A stretch of 64,000 bases of DNA from the NCBI RefSeq assembly GCF_040403615.1, contig NZ_JBBAKG010000014.1, forward strand, positions 1-64,000, written 5' to 3'. Origin of the DNA: Haliscomenobacter sp040403615. Lineage in GTDB: Bacteria > Bacteroidota > Bacteroidia > Chitinophagales > Saprospiraceae. Below are positions 32,534 to 41,375 of the stretch, piece by piece (position 1 is the stretch's first letter; every line of letters begins with the position of its first letter). The translations under genes were made by a program, and so were the position numbers. Under the pieces are notes generated by a model. It ran no database searches, was not told the DNA's origin, and saw only the letters and a program-made list of their open reading frames with translations.

Positions 32534-32820
32534 AGTTGTATTGGATTTTGCACTTCGCGGTATTGTAGCAACTCATTGAATGCAGTACACAATTCCTCTA
32601 CGGTAGGTACAATTTTTTGGAAAATCACTTTTCCATCCAACAAAATGGCAGGGATACCTGAAATACCATACTTTAAAATTTGACTAACATCGCTCACTTC
32701 CAGAACAGTTGCATCCAGTTCCAAGTATTCCAAAGCGGCCGTAAGATTGGCTTTTAGTGCCCGGTCTTTTAACGAGCCTATTCCTAAAAGTGTGATATGG
32801 GCTTTGTTTTCTTTTTCCAT
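32530..32820 (-). CDS. Cysteine-less thioredoxin-fold protein
   Basis: 96 residues. The pattern HITLLGIGSLKDRAL, LDATVLEVSDVSQILKYGI, SGIPAILLDGKVIFQKIVP, VEELCTAF matches the small MTH895/TM0996-type glutaredoxin-like family with its cis-Pro loop (GIPA). The GTGCxxC active site is replaced by GIGSLKD, so both redox cysteines are absent; the only Cys is near the C-terminus. It should bind a partner rather than do disulfide exchange. It is translationally coupled to the CBS gene. Confidence 0.7.
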   Translation of the reverse strand: MEKENKAHITLLGIGSLKDRALKANLTAALEYLELDATVLEVSDVSQILKYGISGIPAILLDGKVIFQKIVPTVEELCTAFNELLQYREVQNPIQL

Positions 32821-32989
32821 TGCTTACTTGTTCTTTATGGTTGTGCCTGGCACATAATAAATACGACCCATGCAAGATCAAGGTTCTCTTTTTTTTTTGG
32901 AATGACATTTGTCACCTCATTTGCTGACTTATTAAATCATTAACGATAGAATACTTATCTTACCTTCATGGCACAAAATTATCATTGCC

Positions 32990-34270
32990 TTGGACTGGAT
33001 GATCGCACACCAACACGACTCTGAGGCCGCACTGCGCCTAAAAGCCATTATCAAAACGGCTACCGATGGCATCATCATCATCGATGACACTGGCATTATT
33101 GAGCTCGTCAATGAGGCTGCTGGGCGTTTATTTGGTTACGAAGAGTTAGAATTGGTAGGCCAAAACATCAACGTATTGATGCCCAATCCCCACCACGATG
33201 CTCACGACTCTTACATTCAAAATTACATCCAAACCGGAATCCGCAAAATCATCGGCATTGGTCGCGATGTAATGGGGCTGCGAAAAAATGGAGACACGTT
33301 TCCGCTAAGGCTAAGCATCAGCGAAGTACAGCTTCCGGAGCGGGTGGTTTTCACGGGTATCCTGCACGATTTAACGGCTCAGAAAGCTGCCGAAGCTCAA
33401 ATAAAAGCACTCAATCAACACCTGGAAGAGGAAGTCAACCGCCGTACCGAGGAATTGGCCGCAACCATCAATCAATTGCTCAACAGCAACACCAAGCTGG
33501 AGTTCGAAATCCAGGAACGCAAAGTAGCCGAGGCCACGCTGCGCAAAAACGAACTCGACTTGCGCAAAGCCATCGAGAAAGAACGCGAACTGAATACCTT
33601 GAAATCCCGGTTCGTTTCTATGGCTTCTCACGAATTTCGTACCCCACTCAGCACCATTCTTTCTTCGGCAGATTTGTTGGAAATGTATACTGCCGAAGAG
33701 CAACAAGACAAACGCCTGAAGCATACAACCCGCATCAAATCGGCAGTCAACAACCTGATCAGCATTCTGAATGATTTCCTTTCCTTAAGCAAACTGGAAG
33801 AAGGAAAAATTGAAATTTCTCCCGTTGAATTCAATCTGGAAGGCTTTTGTGAGGAGGTCATGGACGATGTACAAGCTTTACTCAAACCTGGACAGGTATT
33901 TCAGCATCACGGTTTGCGGTCAGATACCGTTATTTTTCTGGACAAAAAGATGTTGAAGAATATTCTGATCAATCTTTTTTCCAATGCCATCAAGTATTCT
34001 GAACCAGGCAAACCCATCGATTGCTTTGTGGAAATCAAAAACCATGAACTTTGGGTGAGTATTCAGGATCACGGCATCGGCATCCCGGAAGAAGAACAGC
34101 AACACTTGTTTACCCGTTTTTTCCGAGCCCACAATGCCGAAAACATCCCAGGCACCGGACTAGGGTTGAACATTGTGAAACGCTACATTGAATTGATGAA
34201 CGGACGCATCAATTTTGAAAGTATCCTCGGCGAAGGAACCACCTTTCACGTCCACATTCCCTTACCATAA
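32990..34270 (+). CDS. FixL-like PAS sensor histidine kinase, probable haem oxygen sensor
   Basis: 426 residues without transmembrane segments. PAS domain at 15-135: TDGIIIIDDTGIIELVN, LFGYEELELVGQNINVLMP, HDSYIQNY, RKIIGIGRDV. H72 and R92 have the same spacing (20 residues) as the haem ligand His200 and the distal Arg220 of Bradyrhizobium FixL. A coiled coil (135-200) leads to HisKA (H214 in SMASHEFRTP) and HATPase_c (NLFSNAIKYSEPG, DHGIGIP, GTGLGLNI). The downstream response regulator begins 12 bases later and carries a Crp/FNR-type output. An oxygen- or NO-sensing role is inferred. Confidence 0.88.
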   Translation: MDWMIAHQHDSEAALRLKAIIKTATDGIIIIDDTGIIELVNEAAGRLFGYEELELVGQNINVLMPNPHHDAHDSYIQNYIQTGIRKIIGIGRDVMGLRKNGDTFPLRLSISEVQLPERVVFTGILHDLTAQKAAEAQIKALNQHLEEEVNRRTEELAATINQLLNSNTKLEFEIQERKVAEATLRKNELDLRKAIEKERELNTLKSRFVSMASHEFRTPLSTILSSADLLEMYTAEEQQDKRLKHTTRIKSAVNNLISILNDFLSLSKLEEGKIEISPVEFNLEGFCEEVMDDVQALLKPGQVFQHHGLRSDTVIFLDKKMLKNILINLFSNAIKYSEPGKPIDCFVEIKNHELWVSIQDHGIGIPEEEQQHLFTRFFRAHNAENIPGTGLGLNIVKRYIELMNGRINFESILGEGTTFHVHIPLP

Positions 34271-34282
34271 AAACACCAAAAG

Positions 34283-35332
34283 ATGAATAAGCAAAGAATT
34301 CTAATCATCGAAGACAACCAGGAAGTTCGGGAAAATCTGGAAGAAATTCTTGAACTTTCTGGCTACGTGGTGCTACTGGCCGAGGATGGCACAGTAGGCG
34401 TTGAAGTTGCCCAAAAAAACAGCCCTGATCTAATCCTTTGTGATGTAATGATGCCCAAGCTAGATGGCTTTGGTGTGTTGAATATCCTGGGAAAACGCCC
34501 CGAAACGGCTGCTATCCCTTTTGTTTTTTTAACCGCAAAAACCGAAAGGGTTGATTTCCGTCGTGGCATGAACCTGGGCGCAGATGATTACATCACCAAG
34601 CCATTTTTTAAAGACGAACTACTATCCGTTATCGAAACACGGCTCAAGAAAAGCGAACAATTGAAGAAGCAATTCGATCGTACCGAGCAGGGCATTACCG
34701 CCTTTATCAATGCTGCCAAAGGGTATGAAGAATTGAAAAAATTATCGGACAATCGCAAAGTCAAGCACTTCAAAAAACGCGACTTGCTGTACGAGGAAGG
34801 AGATTTTCCACGCTACCTCTACTTTGTCAAAAGTGGCAAAATCAAAGTGTTCAAGACCAACGAACACGGGAAAGAATACATCATCGACATTTTTACGGAA
34901 GGCGATTTCATCGGTTATGTTGATTTGATCAAAGAAAGTACCTACGACGATTCGGCAGCAGCTTTGGAAGATACCGAAGTGAGCCTCATCCCTAAAGAAG
35001 ACTTCACGGCCCTACTCCTTGCCAACCGCGATGTTTCGTCTCAGTTGATCAAAATGCTGGCCAACAACATCGCCGAAAAAGAAGAACAACTCCTGCAATT
35101 GGCCTATAACTCAGTGCGCAAACGCGTAGCAGACGCCGTTTTGTTGCTGTCTGAAAAAGAAGGCAAAGACGAAATCAGCGTACTGCGCGACGACCTGGCG
35201 CGCATTGTAGGCACCGCCAAAGAGAGCGTAATCCGCATGCTGACCGAGTTCAAGCAAGATGGCTACATTGACATCAGCGACGGTTCGATTACCATTCGGG
35301 ATCGGAAGAAGTTGACCAATATGCCTTCGTAA
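34283..35332 (+). CDS. Response regulator fused to a Crp/FNR-type transcription factor
   Basis: 349 residues. REC domain 1-125 with phospho-acceptor D54 (LILCDVMMPKLDG) and a conserved K near 110 (ITKPF). A linker follows, then a cNMP-binding beta roll (YEEGDFPRYLYFVKSGKIKV, GDFIGYVDLI) and a C-terminal HTH_Crp (RDDLARIVGTAKESVIRMLT). In rhizobia FixL phosphorylates FixJ, which turns on the Crp-type FixK; here the receiver and the Crp-type factor are one chain. No FNR-type Cys cluster is seen. Its 3' end meets the UDG-family gene, with the two stops almost touching. Confidence 0.88.
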   Translation: MNKQRILIIEDNQEVRENLEEILELSGYVVLLAEDGTVGVEVAQKNSPDLILCDVMMPKLDGFGVLNILGKRPETAAIPFVFLTAKTERVDFRRGMNLGADDYITKPFFKDELLSVIETRLKKSEQLKKQFDRTEQGITAFINAAKGYEELKKLSDNRKVKHFKKRDLLYEEGDFPRYLYFVKSGKIKVFKTNEHGKEYIIDIFTEGDFIGYVDLIKESTYDDSAAALEDTEVSLIPKEDFTALLLANRDVSSQLIKMLANNIAEKEEQLLQLAYNSVRKRVADAVLLLSEKEGKDEISVLRDDLARIVGTAKESVIRMLTEFKQDGYIDISDGSITIRDRKKLTNMPS

Positions 35333-35333
35333 C

Positions 35334-35903
35334 CTAAACGATTTCCAATACCAGCGCTCGAAGAGCAGGCAGTACATCTAATGCAAACCAGGTATTTTTA
35401 CTCATCCAAATCCGATTTCTCGGCGAGGGATGAGGCAATACCAGGTATTGAGGAAGATAAGTTTGCCAATTTTGCACCGTTTCGGTAAGGTTTTTACCTG
35501 TAGCGTTTCTAAGGTAATGATTTTGAGCATACTGCCCGATCAATAAGGTCAGACGCAGATTGGGCATATTTGCCAATAGACTATCGTGCCAAAGTGGCGC
35601 GCACTCTGGTCGGGGTGGCAAATCACCCGATTTTCCAGCGCCAGGATAGCAAAAACCCATCGGCATCAACGCAAAAATTTTGGGGTCATAAAACTGACTT
35701 TTTTCTACCCCGAGCCACCTACGCAATGCATCTCCACTGGGGTCGTTCCAGGGAATGCCTGTTTCAAACACCCGCCTCCCTGGAGCCTGCCCAATGATCA
35801 GGATTTGACTTTCGCTGCTGGCTTGTACAATCGGACGGCATCCATGGGGCAAACTTGCGGCGCAAACGCGACAGTCGTGAATCTCGGTTAAGATGGACTC
35901 CAT
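35334..35903 (-). CDS. Uracil-DNA glycosylase family protein
   Basis: 189 residues. Motif A ILIIGQAPGRRVFETGIPWNDPSG with the catalytic-region Asp, a central FCYPGAGKSGDLPPRPECA and the C-terminal motif LPHPSPRN match the UDG superfamily (COG1573-like). The N-terminal CRVC and the later cysteines might bind an iron-sulfur cluster, as in family 4 enzymes, but the usual four-Cys spacing is not clear. It would remove uracil or a related damaged base from DNA. It stands alone on the minus strand. Confidence 0.8.
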   Translation of the reverse strand: MESILTEIHDCRVCAASLPHGCRPIVQASSESQILIIGQAPGRRVFETGIPWNDPSGDALRRWLGVEKSQFYDPKIFALMPMGFCYPGAGKSGDLPPRPECAPLWHDSLLANMPNLRLTLLIGQYAQNHYLRNATGKNLTETVQNWQTYLPQYLVLPHPSPRNRIWMSKNTWFALDVLPALRALVLEIV

Positions 35904-35993
35904 GATGGTGGTTTTCTTTAGTGCAGTTCAGTGCGGTTAATTATGACCAGGCACCTAAAATATAAAAGTACCCCGTTTCAAAGACAATCTCCG

Positions 35994-36064
35994 AAACAGA
36001 GATAGCGCGAGAAATAATCTTGCATTGCTCGCTCTAAGTCCTAAAAAAACAGAGATAGCGCGAG
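35994..36064. repeat. 18-base direct repeat in the gap after the UDG-family gene
   Basis: AAACAGAGATAGCGCGAG occurs at 35994-36011 and again at 36047-36064, with a related inverted piece (ATTGCTCGCTCT) between. No gene is seen in the gap 35904-36080. Confidence 0.75.
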
Positions 36065-36080
36065 CAATAACAATTTTTCA

Positions 36081-37631
36081 TCATTTAACCCTTCCAGAAT
36101 AGCTCACAAAGGAAATGTGTTTGCTATCTGGCGACCAGGAAGGTGTATTGATCGTACCCTGTCCGCCGTACAAGAAAGCAATGGTTTTTGGGAAGCCGCC
36201 ACCGACGGGCATCAGTTTCAAACTCACCACTTTACAAGCCGGGTGATCCGATGGATTAATGTCGTCGGGGAAAGAGATATAGGCGATCCATTTGCCATCT
36301 GGCGAGATGTGAGGAAACCAGTTGTTGTACTGATCAAAGGTCAGTTGCTCATGGGCGCTTCCGTCGGGTTTCATTCGCCAAAGCTGCATGGTGCCCGATT
36401 GGCTGCCGTTGTAATAAATCCATTGCCCATCTGGTGAGCCTTCGGGGCCGTCAACGTGGCCAAACTTGAAATTGGTGAGCTGCGTTTCTACCCCACTATC
36501 AATATTGGCTTTGAATACATGGTAGGGAGAATTTCTGGCCGTATCCCGGCGGGCTACGTAGTACACTTCCTTGTTGTTGGCCGACCAGCCGTGCAGATAC
36601 GAAGGCGTTTTTTCGGTGACCATTTTGGGGGTTCCACCAGCCAAGGGCAATACATATACGGTTGAGCCTCCGCCAAATAAACCTTGTCGATGGTGACTGA
36701 TGCCCAACATTTTTCCATTGAAAGAAATGACGTGGTCATTGTTGTTTCGGTCGGCAAAATCGGTATTTACCTTGGTTGGTGCTTCAGAGCCATCTACCGG
36801 GATCGTCCAAATCGAGCCCTTGCTGTTGAAGAGCAATTTTTTGCCATCGGGCATCCAATTGGGTGCTTCAAACTTGACCGGACTTTCATACACCACTTTG
36901 CGGGTGCCTGAAAATACGTTCAAAACCTCCAAACGACTGCCAAGGGTATCCGTACCCCCAAAGTTGAAACTGGCTGGCATGGGGCGGTCAATCCGCACAT
37001 TCCAAATCCGTACTTCTTCTGCTACATCCGCATTGTGGGAACACACAAACAGGCCGACGTAAGGATTGTCACTCAAGTTTTCCATGGTTATCGATCCGTA
37101 AGATTGCAAAGGTTCGCCCCAATTGGCGATGCGCATGGTGTATTGATTGCCTTTGCGCTCCAGTTGAATAGTGCGTACTTTTCTTTTTGGAAAAAACTGT
37201 TCGTCCTGAGGGTCGCGCATGAAGGCGCCACGCAAAGAGCGCCACTGTGCGGTGGTAAGTCCATCGCCGCCGTGATGGGTTGCGGTAAAATGAGCAGCGT
37301 CATCTTGCAGGGATTCGCGCACCATCCAGCCAAATTTTCGGTGCACATCTACCCCAGCCTTGGGAAATTCAAAATCAGCGGTGGCAATGAAATCGCCTTT
37401 GATGCGGCTGGTCAGGTAATGAAATTCGTCGCGGTTGAACCAGAGGTTGTATCCAGCACCAGTGAGCGTGTATTCCTGGGTAGTTGGGTCGTAGATCGAG
37501 CTTCCAGCAATTTTGGGTTTGCCAACGTCAACAGCTTCATCAAAAATTCCGATTTTGGAGGATTGGGCAGGTAGCGTCAGCATGATGCAACAACAGATTA
37601 ATGTTGAAAAAATGGACAATGATCGTTTCAT
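36081..37631 (-). CDS. TolB-like PD40 beta-propeller protein with N-terminal lectin-like domain
   Basis: 516 residues from ATG 37631, which opens a signal peptide (MKRSLSIFSTLICCCIMLTL); an ORF to 37739 adds an unlikely leader and crosses the promoter. Residues 25-205 resemble a DUF1349/concanavalin-like domain (GDFIATADFEFP, ESLQDDAAHFTATHHGG, WNVRIDRPMP). Residues 210-510 hold several PD40 repeats (APNWMPDGKKLLFNSKGSIW, GSPDGQWIYYNGSQSG, FPHISPDGKWIAYISFP, WSPDSKHISFVSY). Related proteins are periplasmic or secreted and may bind carbohydrate. It is not classical TolB, which has no such N-domain. Confidence 0.82.
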   Translation of the reverse strand: MKRSLSIFSTLICCCIMLTLPAQSSKIGIFDEAVDVGKPKIAGSSIYDPTTQEYTLTGAGYNLWFNRDEFHYLTSRIKGDFIATADFEFPKAGVDVHRKFGWMVRESLQDDAAHFTATHHGGDGLTTAQWRSLRGAFMRDPQDEQFFPKRKVRTIQLERKGNQYTMRIANWGEPLQSYGSITMENLSDNPYVGLFVCSHNADVAEEVRIWNVRIDRPMPASFNFGGTDTLGSRLEVLNVFSGTRKVVYESPVKFEAPNWMPDGKKLLFNSKGSIWTIPVDGSEAPTKVNTDFADRNNNDHVISFNGKMLGISHHRQGLFGGGSTVYVLPLAGGTPKMVTEKTPSYLHGWSANNKEVYYVARRDTARNSPYHVFKANIDSGVETQLTNFKFGHVDGPEGSPDGQWIYYNGSQSGTMQLWRMKPDGSAHEQLTFDQYNNWFPHISPDGKWIAYISFPDDINPSDHPACKVVSLKLMPVGGGFPKTIAFLYGGQGTINTPSWSPDSKHISFVSYSGRVK

Positions 37632-37669
37632 GTCTAATGTTTTTGTTTGTTGATAGTGAACCAGGTAAG

Positions 37670-37677
37670 CAAATCTA
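37670..37677 (-). promoter_or_regulatory. TAnnTTTG -7 box for the PD40 gene
   Basis: On the minus strand the sequence reads TAGATTTG, 38 bases before the start codon at 37631. The -33 box is not clear. Confidence 0.4.
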
Positions 37678-37805
37678 AAGATTTTAGTTGGAAGGTATAT
37701 CAAGAAAAAAGGATTGCCCAAAATAAGCAAGTGGATCAACCCATCCTGGTTGAATTTTGTATACTTTGAGCAGGTTTTTTAACCCATTTCCAAGTTTCTT
37801 TATCT

Positions 37806-38282
37806 ATGCAAGGACACCACACCTACAGCCTAACCGTAACCTGGACCGGAAATACCGGCCAAGGCACCAGTGGCTACCGCCAATACGAGCGCAGCCATAC
37901 CGTGTCCGTTGAAAACAAAGCCGATATTTTGGGCTCTTCTGACCCAGCTTTTCGGGGCGACAAAACCCGGCACAACCCCGAAGAACTCTTCGTGGCTTCC
38001 CTCTCTACCTGTCACATGCTCTGGTATTTGCACCTTTGCGCAGAAAATGGCATCGTGGTTACGGATTATGTTGATTACGCCACTGGGACAATGCAAGAAA
38101 CAGCCGATGGCGGCGGGCATTTCACGGAAGTGATTTTACACCCGCTTGTAACGGTAACGGAAGCTTCCATGTGCGAACAAGCCATCGTCTTGCATCACCG
38201 GGCCAATCAACTGTGTTTTATTGCCAATTCCTGCAATTTCCCCGTGCAGCACCTGCCTGAATGCAACGTAGAGACGAAGTAG
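37806..38282 (+). CDS. OsmC family peroxidase-like protein
   Basis: 158 residues with the OsmC/Ohr fold: NPEELFVASLSTCHMLWYLHLC and a second Cys in FIANSCNFPV, the pair that reduces organic hydroperoxides. The N-terminus (YSLTVTWTGNTGQGTSGY) is typical of the OsmC-like subgroup rather than Ohr. It would detoxify lipid or organic peroxides in the cytoplasm. It is divergent from the PD40 gene. Confidence 0.9.
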   Translation: MQGHHTYSLTVTWTGNTGQGTSGYRQYERSHTVSVENKADILGSSDPAFRGDKTRHNPEELFVASLSTCHMLWYLHLCAENGIVVTDYVDYATGTMQETADGGGHFTEVILHPLVTVTEASMCEQAIVLHHRANQLCFIANSCNFPVQHLPECNVETK

Positions 38283-38295
38283 AATTGATTAAAGA

Positions 38296-39243
38296 TTATT
38301 CGTGCAACCAGATTACCTTCTGCTCCGATTGATGCTCCTGTGCCAGGATTTTTCCATACAATTCTGGTTTGCGGGCTTTGATGTACCGCGATCCGCCTGC
38401 CTGGGTCAATTTTTCAGGGGTCAATACTGCGGTAACGAAATCGTCTCCCAGTGTTCGACATTCAGCAATCACATCACCAAATGGATCGATGATCATGGAG
38501 CACCCGTTTTTCAATTGGTCATCATCCATGCCGATTGCGTTGGAAAATACAGCATAAATGGCGTTGTCGTAGGCGCGGGCAGGAAGCCATTTCATCAACC
38601 AATCGCGTCCTTTCATGCCATCAAATTCCAGGCGAAGTGAAGTTGGATCAGCTTCGCGGTTTCCCCAAAGCGCGGGGTCAACAAAGCCTGCTCCCGGACG
38701 GGTGGAAGGGGTGCACATCGTTACATGGGGCATAAAAATAATATCAGCTCCCAGCAGCTTGGTGGCGCGCACGTTTTCGATGACGTTGTTGTCGTAACAG
38801 ATCAAAATGCCACATTTCCAGCCGTAAAGATCGAACACACAATACTCAGTGCCGGGACTCAAGTGAGGATTGATGAAGGGGTGAATTTTGCGAAATTTGG
38901 CCAGCAATCCGTTTTTGTCCACACAAACGTAAGCTTTGAACAAATTGTCATGCTCGTCTTTTTCAAAAAGCCCGGCCAGGATGGCGACGTCAAATTGTTG
39001 GGCAATGCGGGTCAGTTCCTGGATGCTTGGCCCTGCGGGAATACACTCGGCCACTTCCAGCATCTGAATCTTAGAAAGTTGCCGGGCAAACGTATAGCCC
39101 GTGATGGAACATTCGTGAAAGGCGATCACTTTTGCCCCTTCTCTAGCTGCTTTTTCGGCGAGTTTTTCAATGACCGAAAGGTTGTAAGCTTTATCTCCAC
39201 TTTTGTGTTCGAATTGGGCGCTGGCGATTTTTAGGTTTTGCAT
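38296..39243 (-). CDS. Nitrilase-superfamily carbon-nitrogen hydrolase
   Basis: 315 residues. The Glu-Lys-Cys triad is visible: E44 (AFHECSITGY), K119 (KFRKIHPF), C149 (GILICYDNN). The segment after Cys, YDNNVIEN, is unusual compared with the common YDxxFPE. The region DPALWGNREADPTSL lies in the loop that shapes the active site in amidases. It probably hydrolyses an amide or nitrile; the substrate cannot be named. It is convergent with the osmC-like gene. Confidence 0.88.
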   Translation of the reverse strand: MQNLKIASAQFEHKSGDKAYNLSVIEKLAEKAAREGAKVIAFHECSITGYTFARQLSKIQMLEVAECIPAGPSIQELTRIAQQFDVAILAGLFEKDEHDNLFKAYVCVDKNGLLAKFRKIHPFINPHLSPGTEYCVFDLYGWKCGILICYDNNVIENVRATKLLGADIIFMPHVTMCTPSTRPGAGFVDPALWGNREADPTSLRLEFDGMKGRDWLMKWLPARAYDNAIYAVFSNAIGMDDDQLKNGCSMIIDPFGDVIAECRTLGDDFVTAVLTPEKLTQAGGSRYIKARKPELYGKILAQEHQSEQKVIWLHE

Positions 39244-39332
39244 GGCGATTTTTTAAAGGAACCCTAAATCTGTTGGTTGATTATTTCGGTAAAAGTATAT
39301 TTTTATGGCTCGCAGTCCAAAAACAAAACCGA

Positions 39333-41081
39333 ATGAAAATCAGCCAATTTTTCCTCTGCACCTGCATCGTTTTGCTTTCCTGGAGCCCAACGCTGAGTGC
39401 CCAGCGTACTTACTGCAACCCCATCAACATTGACTATGGCTACACACCTATCCCCAACTTTTCGGAATGGGGCCGTCACCGCGCCACTGCCGATCCGGTG
39501 ATAGTGAATTACAAAGGCGACTACTACCTTTTTTCAACCAACCAATGGGGCTATTGGTGGAGCAGTGACATGCTCAAGTGGAACTTCATTCCCCGCCATT
39601 TCCTCCGCCCTGAGCACAAGGTATACGACGACCTTTGTGCCCCCGCGGTAGGCATCATCGGCGATACCATGCTGGTGTTTGGTTCAACCTATGGCCGCGA
39701 TTTTCCCATTTGGATGAGTACCGATCCCAAGCACGACAAGTGGTCGGAAGCCGTGCACAAATTTGACATCGGCGGCTGGGATCCCGCTTTTTTCACCGAC
39801 GACGATGGCCGACTCTATGTGTACAATGGCTCCAGCAATGCTTTTCCGCTCAAGGGGGTTGAGCTAAACCGCAAAACCCTGCAACCAATGGGCACGCGCA
39901 CCGAGCTTTACGTATTGCGCCCCGAACGTTTCGGCTGGCAGCGCTTCGGCGAACACATGGACAATACCTTCCTCAACCCCTTTATGGAGGGCGCCTGGAT
40001 GACCAAACACAACGGCAAATATTACCTGCAATACGGCGCTCCTGGCACCGAGTTCAGCGGCTATGCTGACGGGGTCATCGTATCAAACACCCCTTTGACC
40101 GACAACTGGACTAACCAAAGCGACCCTTTGTCTTTCAAGCCCGGTGGTTTCGCACGCGGGGCAGGGCACGGTGCAACTTTTCAGGACAATTGGCAGAATT
40201 ACTGGCACGTATCCACCATCGTGGTGGCGGTAAAGAACAACTTTGAACGCCGCATCGGCATCTGGCCTGCTGGTTTTGACCAAAATGATGTGATGTACTG
40301 CAACACCGCCTTTGGCGATTATCCGCATTATTTACCCGAAGGGAAGGCCGATCACCTGAAAAGCCGCTTTACGGGCTGGATGTTGCTCAACTACCAAAAA
40401 CCGGTGCGGGTTTCTTCCACACTAGGTGCTCATTTCGCCAATTTTGCGGTAGATGAAAGCATTAAAACTTACTGGTCGGCGGCAAGCAATGCAGCTGGAG
40501 AGTGGCTGGAAACGGATTTAGGAGAAGTATCGACCATCCGCGCCGTTCAAATCAACTATGCCGATCAGGATGCTGATGTATTGGGTAAAAACAGCGGCGT
40601 GGCGCACCAGTACATCCTGTACCATTCCAAAGACGGCAAAAAATGGGAAATTCTGGCTGATAAAAGCCAAAACACCACCGATGTGCCACATGATTACATC
40701 GAACTGGCGCAACCCATTGAAGCTCGCTATGTGAAAATCGAAAACCGCAAAATGCCCAGCGGAAAATTTGCACTCAGCGGCCTGCGGATCTTTGGTGAAG
40801 GCAAAGGCAGTATTCCGCCAGCCCCCAAGCAATTCTTTGTGCTGCGTACTGAGCTGGACAAGCGCTCCGCTTGGATCAAATGGTCGCCCGTAGACAATGC
40901 CTACGCCTACAACATCTATTACGGCACTGCGCCAGATAAGCTCTACAATTGCATCATGGTACACGATGCGAATGAGTATTGGTTCAAAGGCATGGACAAT
41001 CAGAAGGCGTATTATTTCAGCATTGAGAGCGTAAATGAGAATGGGGTATCGGCAAGGACGGAGTTGAGTAAAGTGGAGTGA
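39333..41081 (+). CDS. Secreted GH43-like glycoside hydrolase with F5/8C and Fn3 domains
   Basis: 582 residues from ATG 39333, the start of a signal peptide (MKISQFFLCTCIVLLSWSPTL). Residues 45-355 form a five-bladed propeller of GH43 type: ATADPVIVNYKGDYYLF with Asp54 as base candidate, GGWDPAFFTDDDGRLYVY, FMEGAWM with the acid Glu candidate. Residues 365-490 are a discoidin (F5/8 type C) carbohydrate-binding domain (TYWSAASNAAGEWLETDLGE) and 495-582 a fibronectin type III domain. Likely acts on arabinan, xylan or a related polymer outside the cell. Confidence 0.85.
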   Translation: MKISQFFLCTCIVLLSWSPTLSAQRTYCNPINIDYGYTPIPNFSEWGRHRATADPVIVNYKGDYYLFSTNQWGYWWSSDMLKWNFIPRHFLRPEHKVYDDLCAPAVGIIGDTMLVFGSTYGRDFPIWMSTDPKHDKWSEAVHKFDIGGWDPAFFTDDDGRLYVYNGSSNAFPLKGVELNRKTLQPMGTRTELYVLRPERFGWQRFGEHMDNTFLNPFMEGAWMTKHNGKYYLQYGAPGTEFSGYADGVIVSNTPLTDNWTNQSDPLSFKPGGFARGAGHGATFQDNWQNYWHVSTIVVAVKNNFERRIGIWPAGFDQNDVMYCNTAFGDYPHYLPEGKADHLKSRFTGWMLLNYQKPVRVSSTLGAHFANFAVDESIKTYWSAASNAAGEWLETDLGEVSTIRAVQINYADQDADVLGKNSGVAHQYILYHSKDGKKWEILADKSQNTTDVPHDYIELAQPIEARYVKIENRKMPSGKFALSGLRIFGEGKGSIPPAPKQFFVLRTELDKRSAWIKWSPVDNAYAYNIYYGTAPDKLYNCIMVHDANEYWFKGMDNQKAYYFSIESVNENGVSARTELSKVE

Positions 41082-41127
41082 TTTTTAAAACTATATTTTT
41101 TATTTTTAAAAATTAAAAACTATACTT

Positions 41128-41317
41128 ATGAAACAAAACCCAAAGAAGATGAATACTACCCACGCTATTGAAATTGAAGGAAGGAGAACTTGTACATGAT
41201 TCAGTATGTGCAAAATTTGCACACACTGCCGATGATGGTAAAATATATCAGATGGATTTTTATAATTTGGATGTTATCATATCCATTGGCTACCGCGTAA
41301 AAAAACCAAGCGATTAA
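41128..41317 (+). pseudogene. Remnant of a RhuM-family gene
   Basis: An ATG at 41128 opens a 23-codon frame (MKQNPKKMNTTHAIEIEG) and stops. A second frame from about 41153 to the stop at 41317 reads EGELVHDSVCAKFAHTADDG followed by KIYQMDFYNLDVIISIGYRV, a close match to the N-terminal part of RhuM (virulence-type) proteins, which are usually about 330 residues. The middle of the N-domain and the whole C-terminus are missing and the frame has shifted. The rest of the gap 41082-41375 shows AT-rich DNA and no gene. Confidence 0.75.
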
Positions 41318-41375
41318 GTAACTCCCATCACCCGCATTAAATCAAACCCACTTTCCCATTCGTTCTTCGAAGCCA

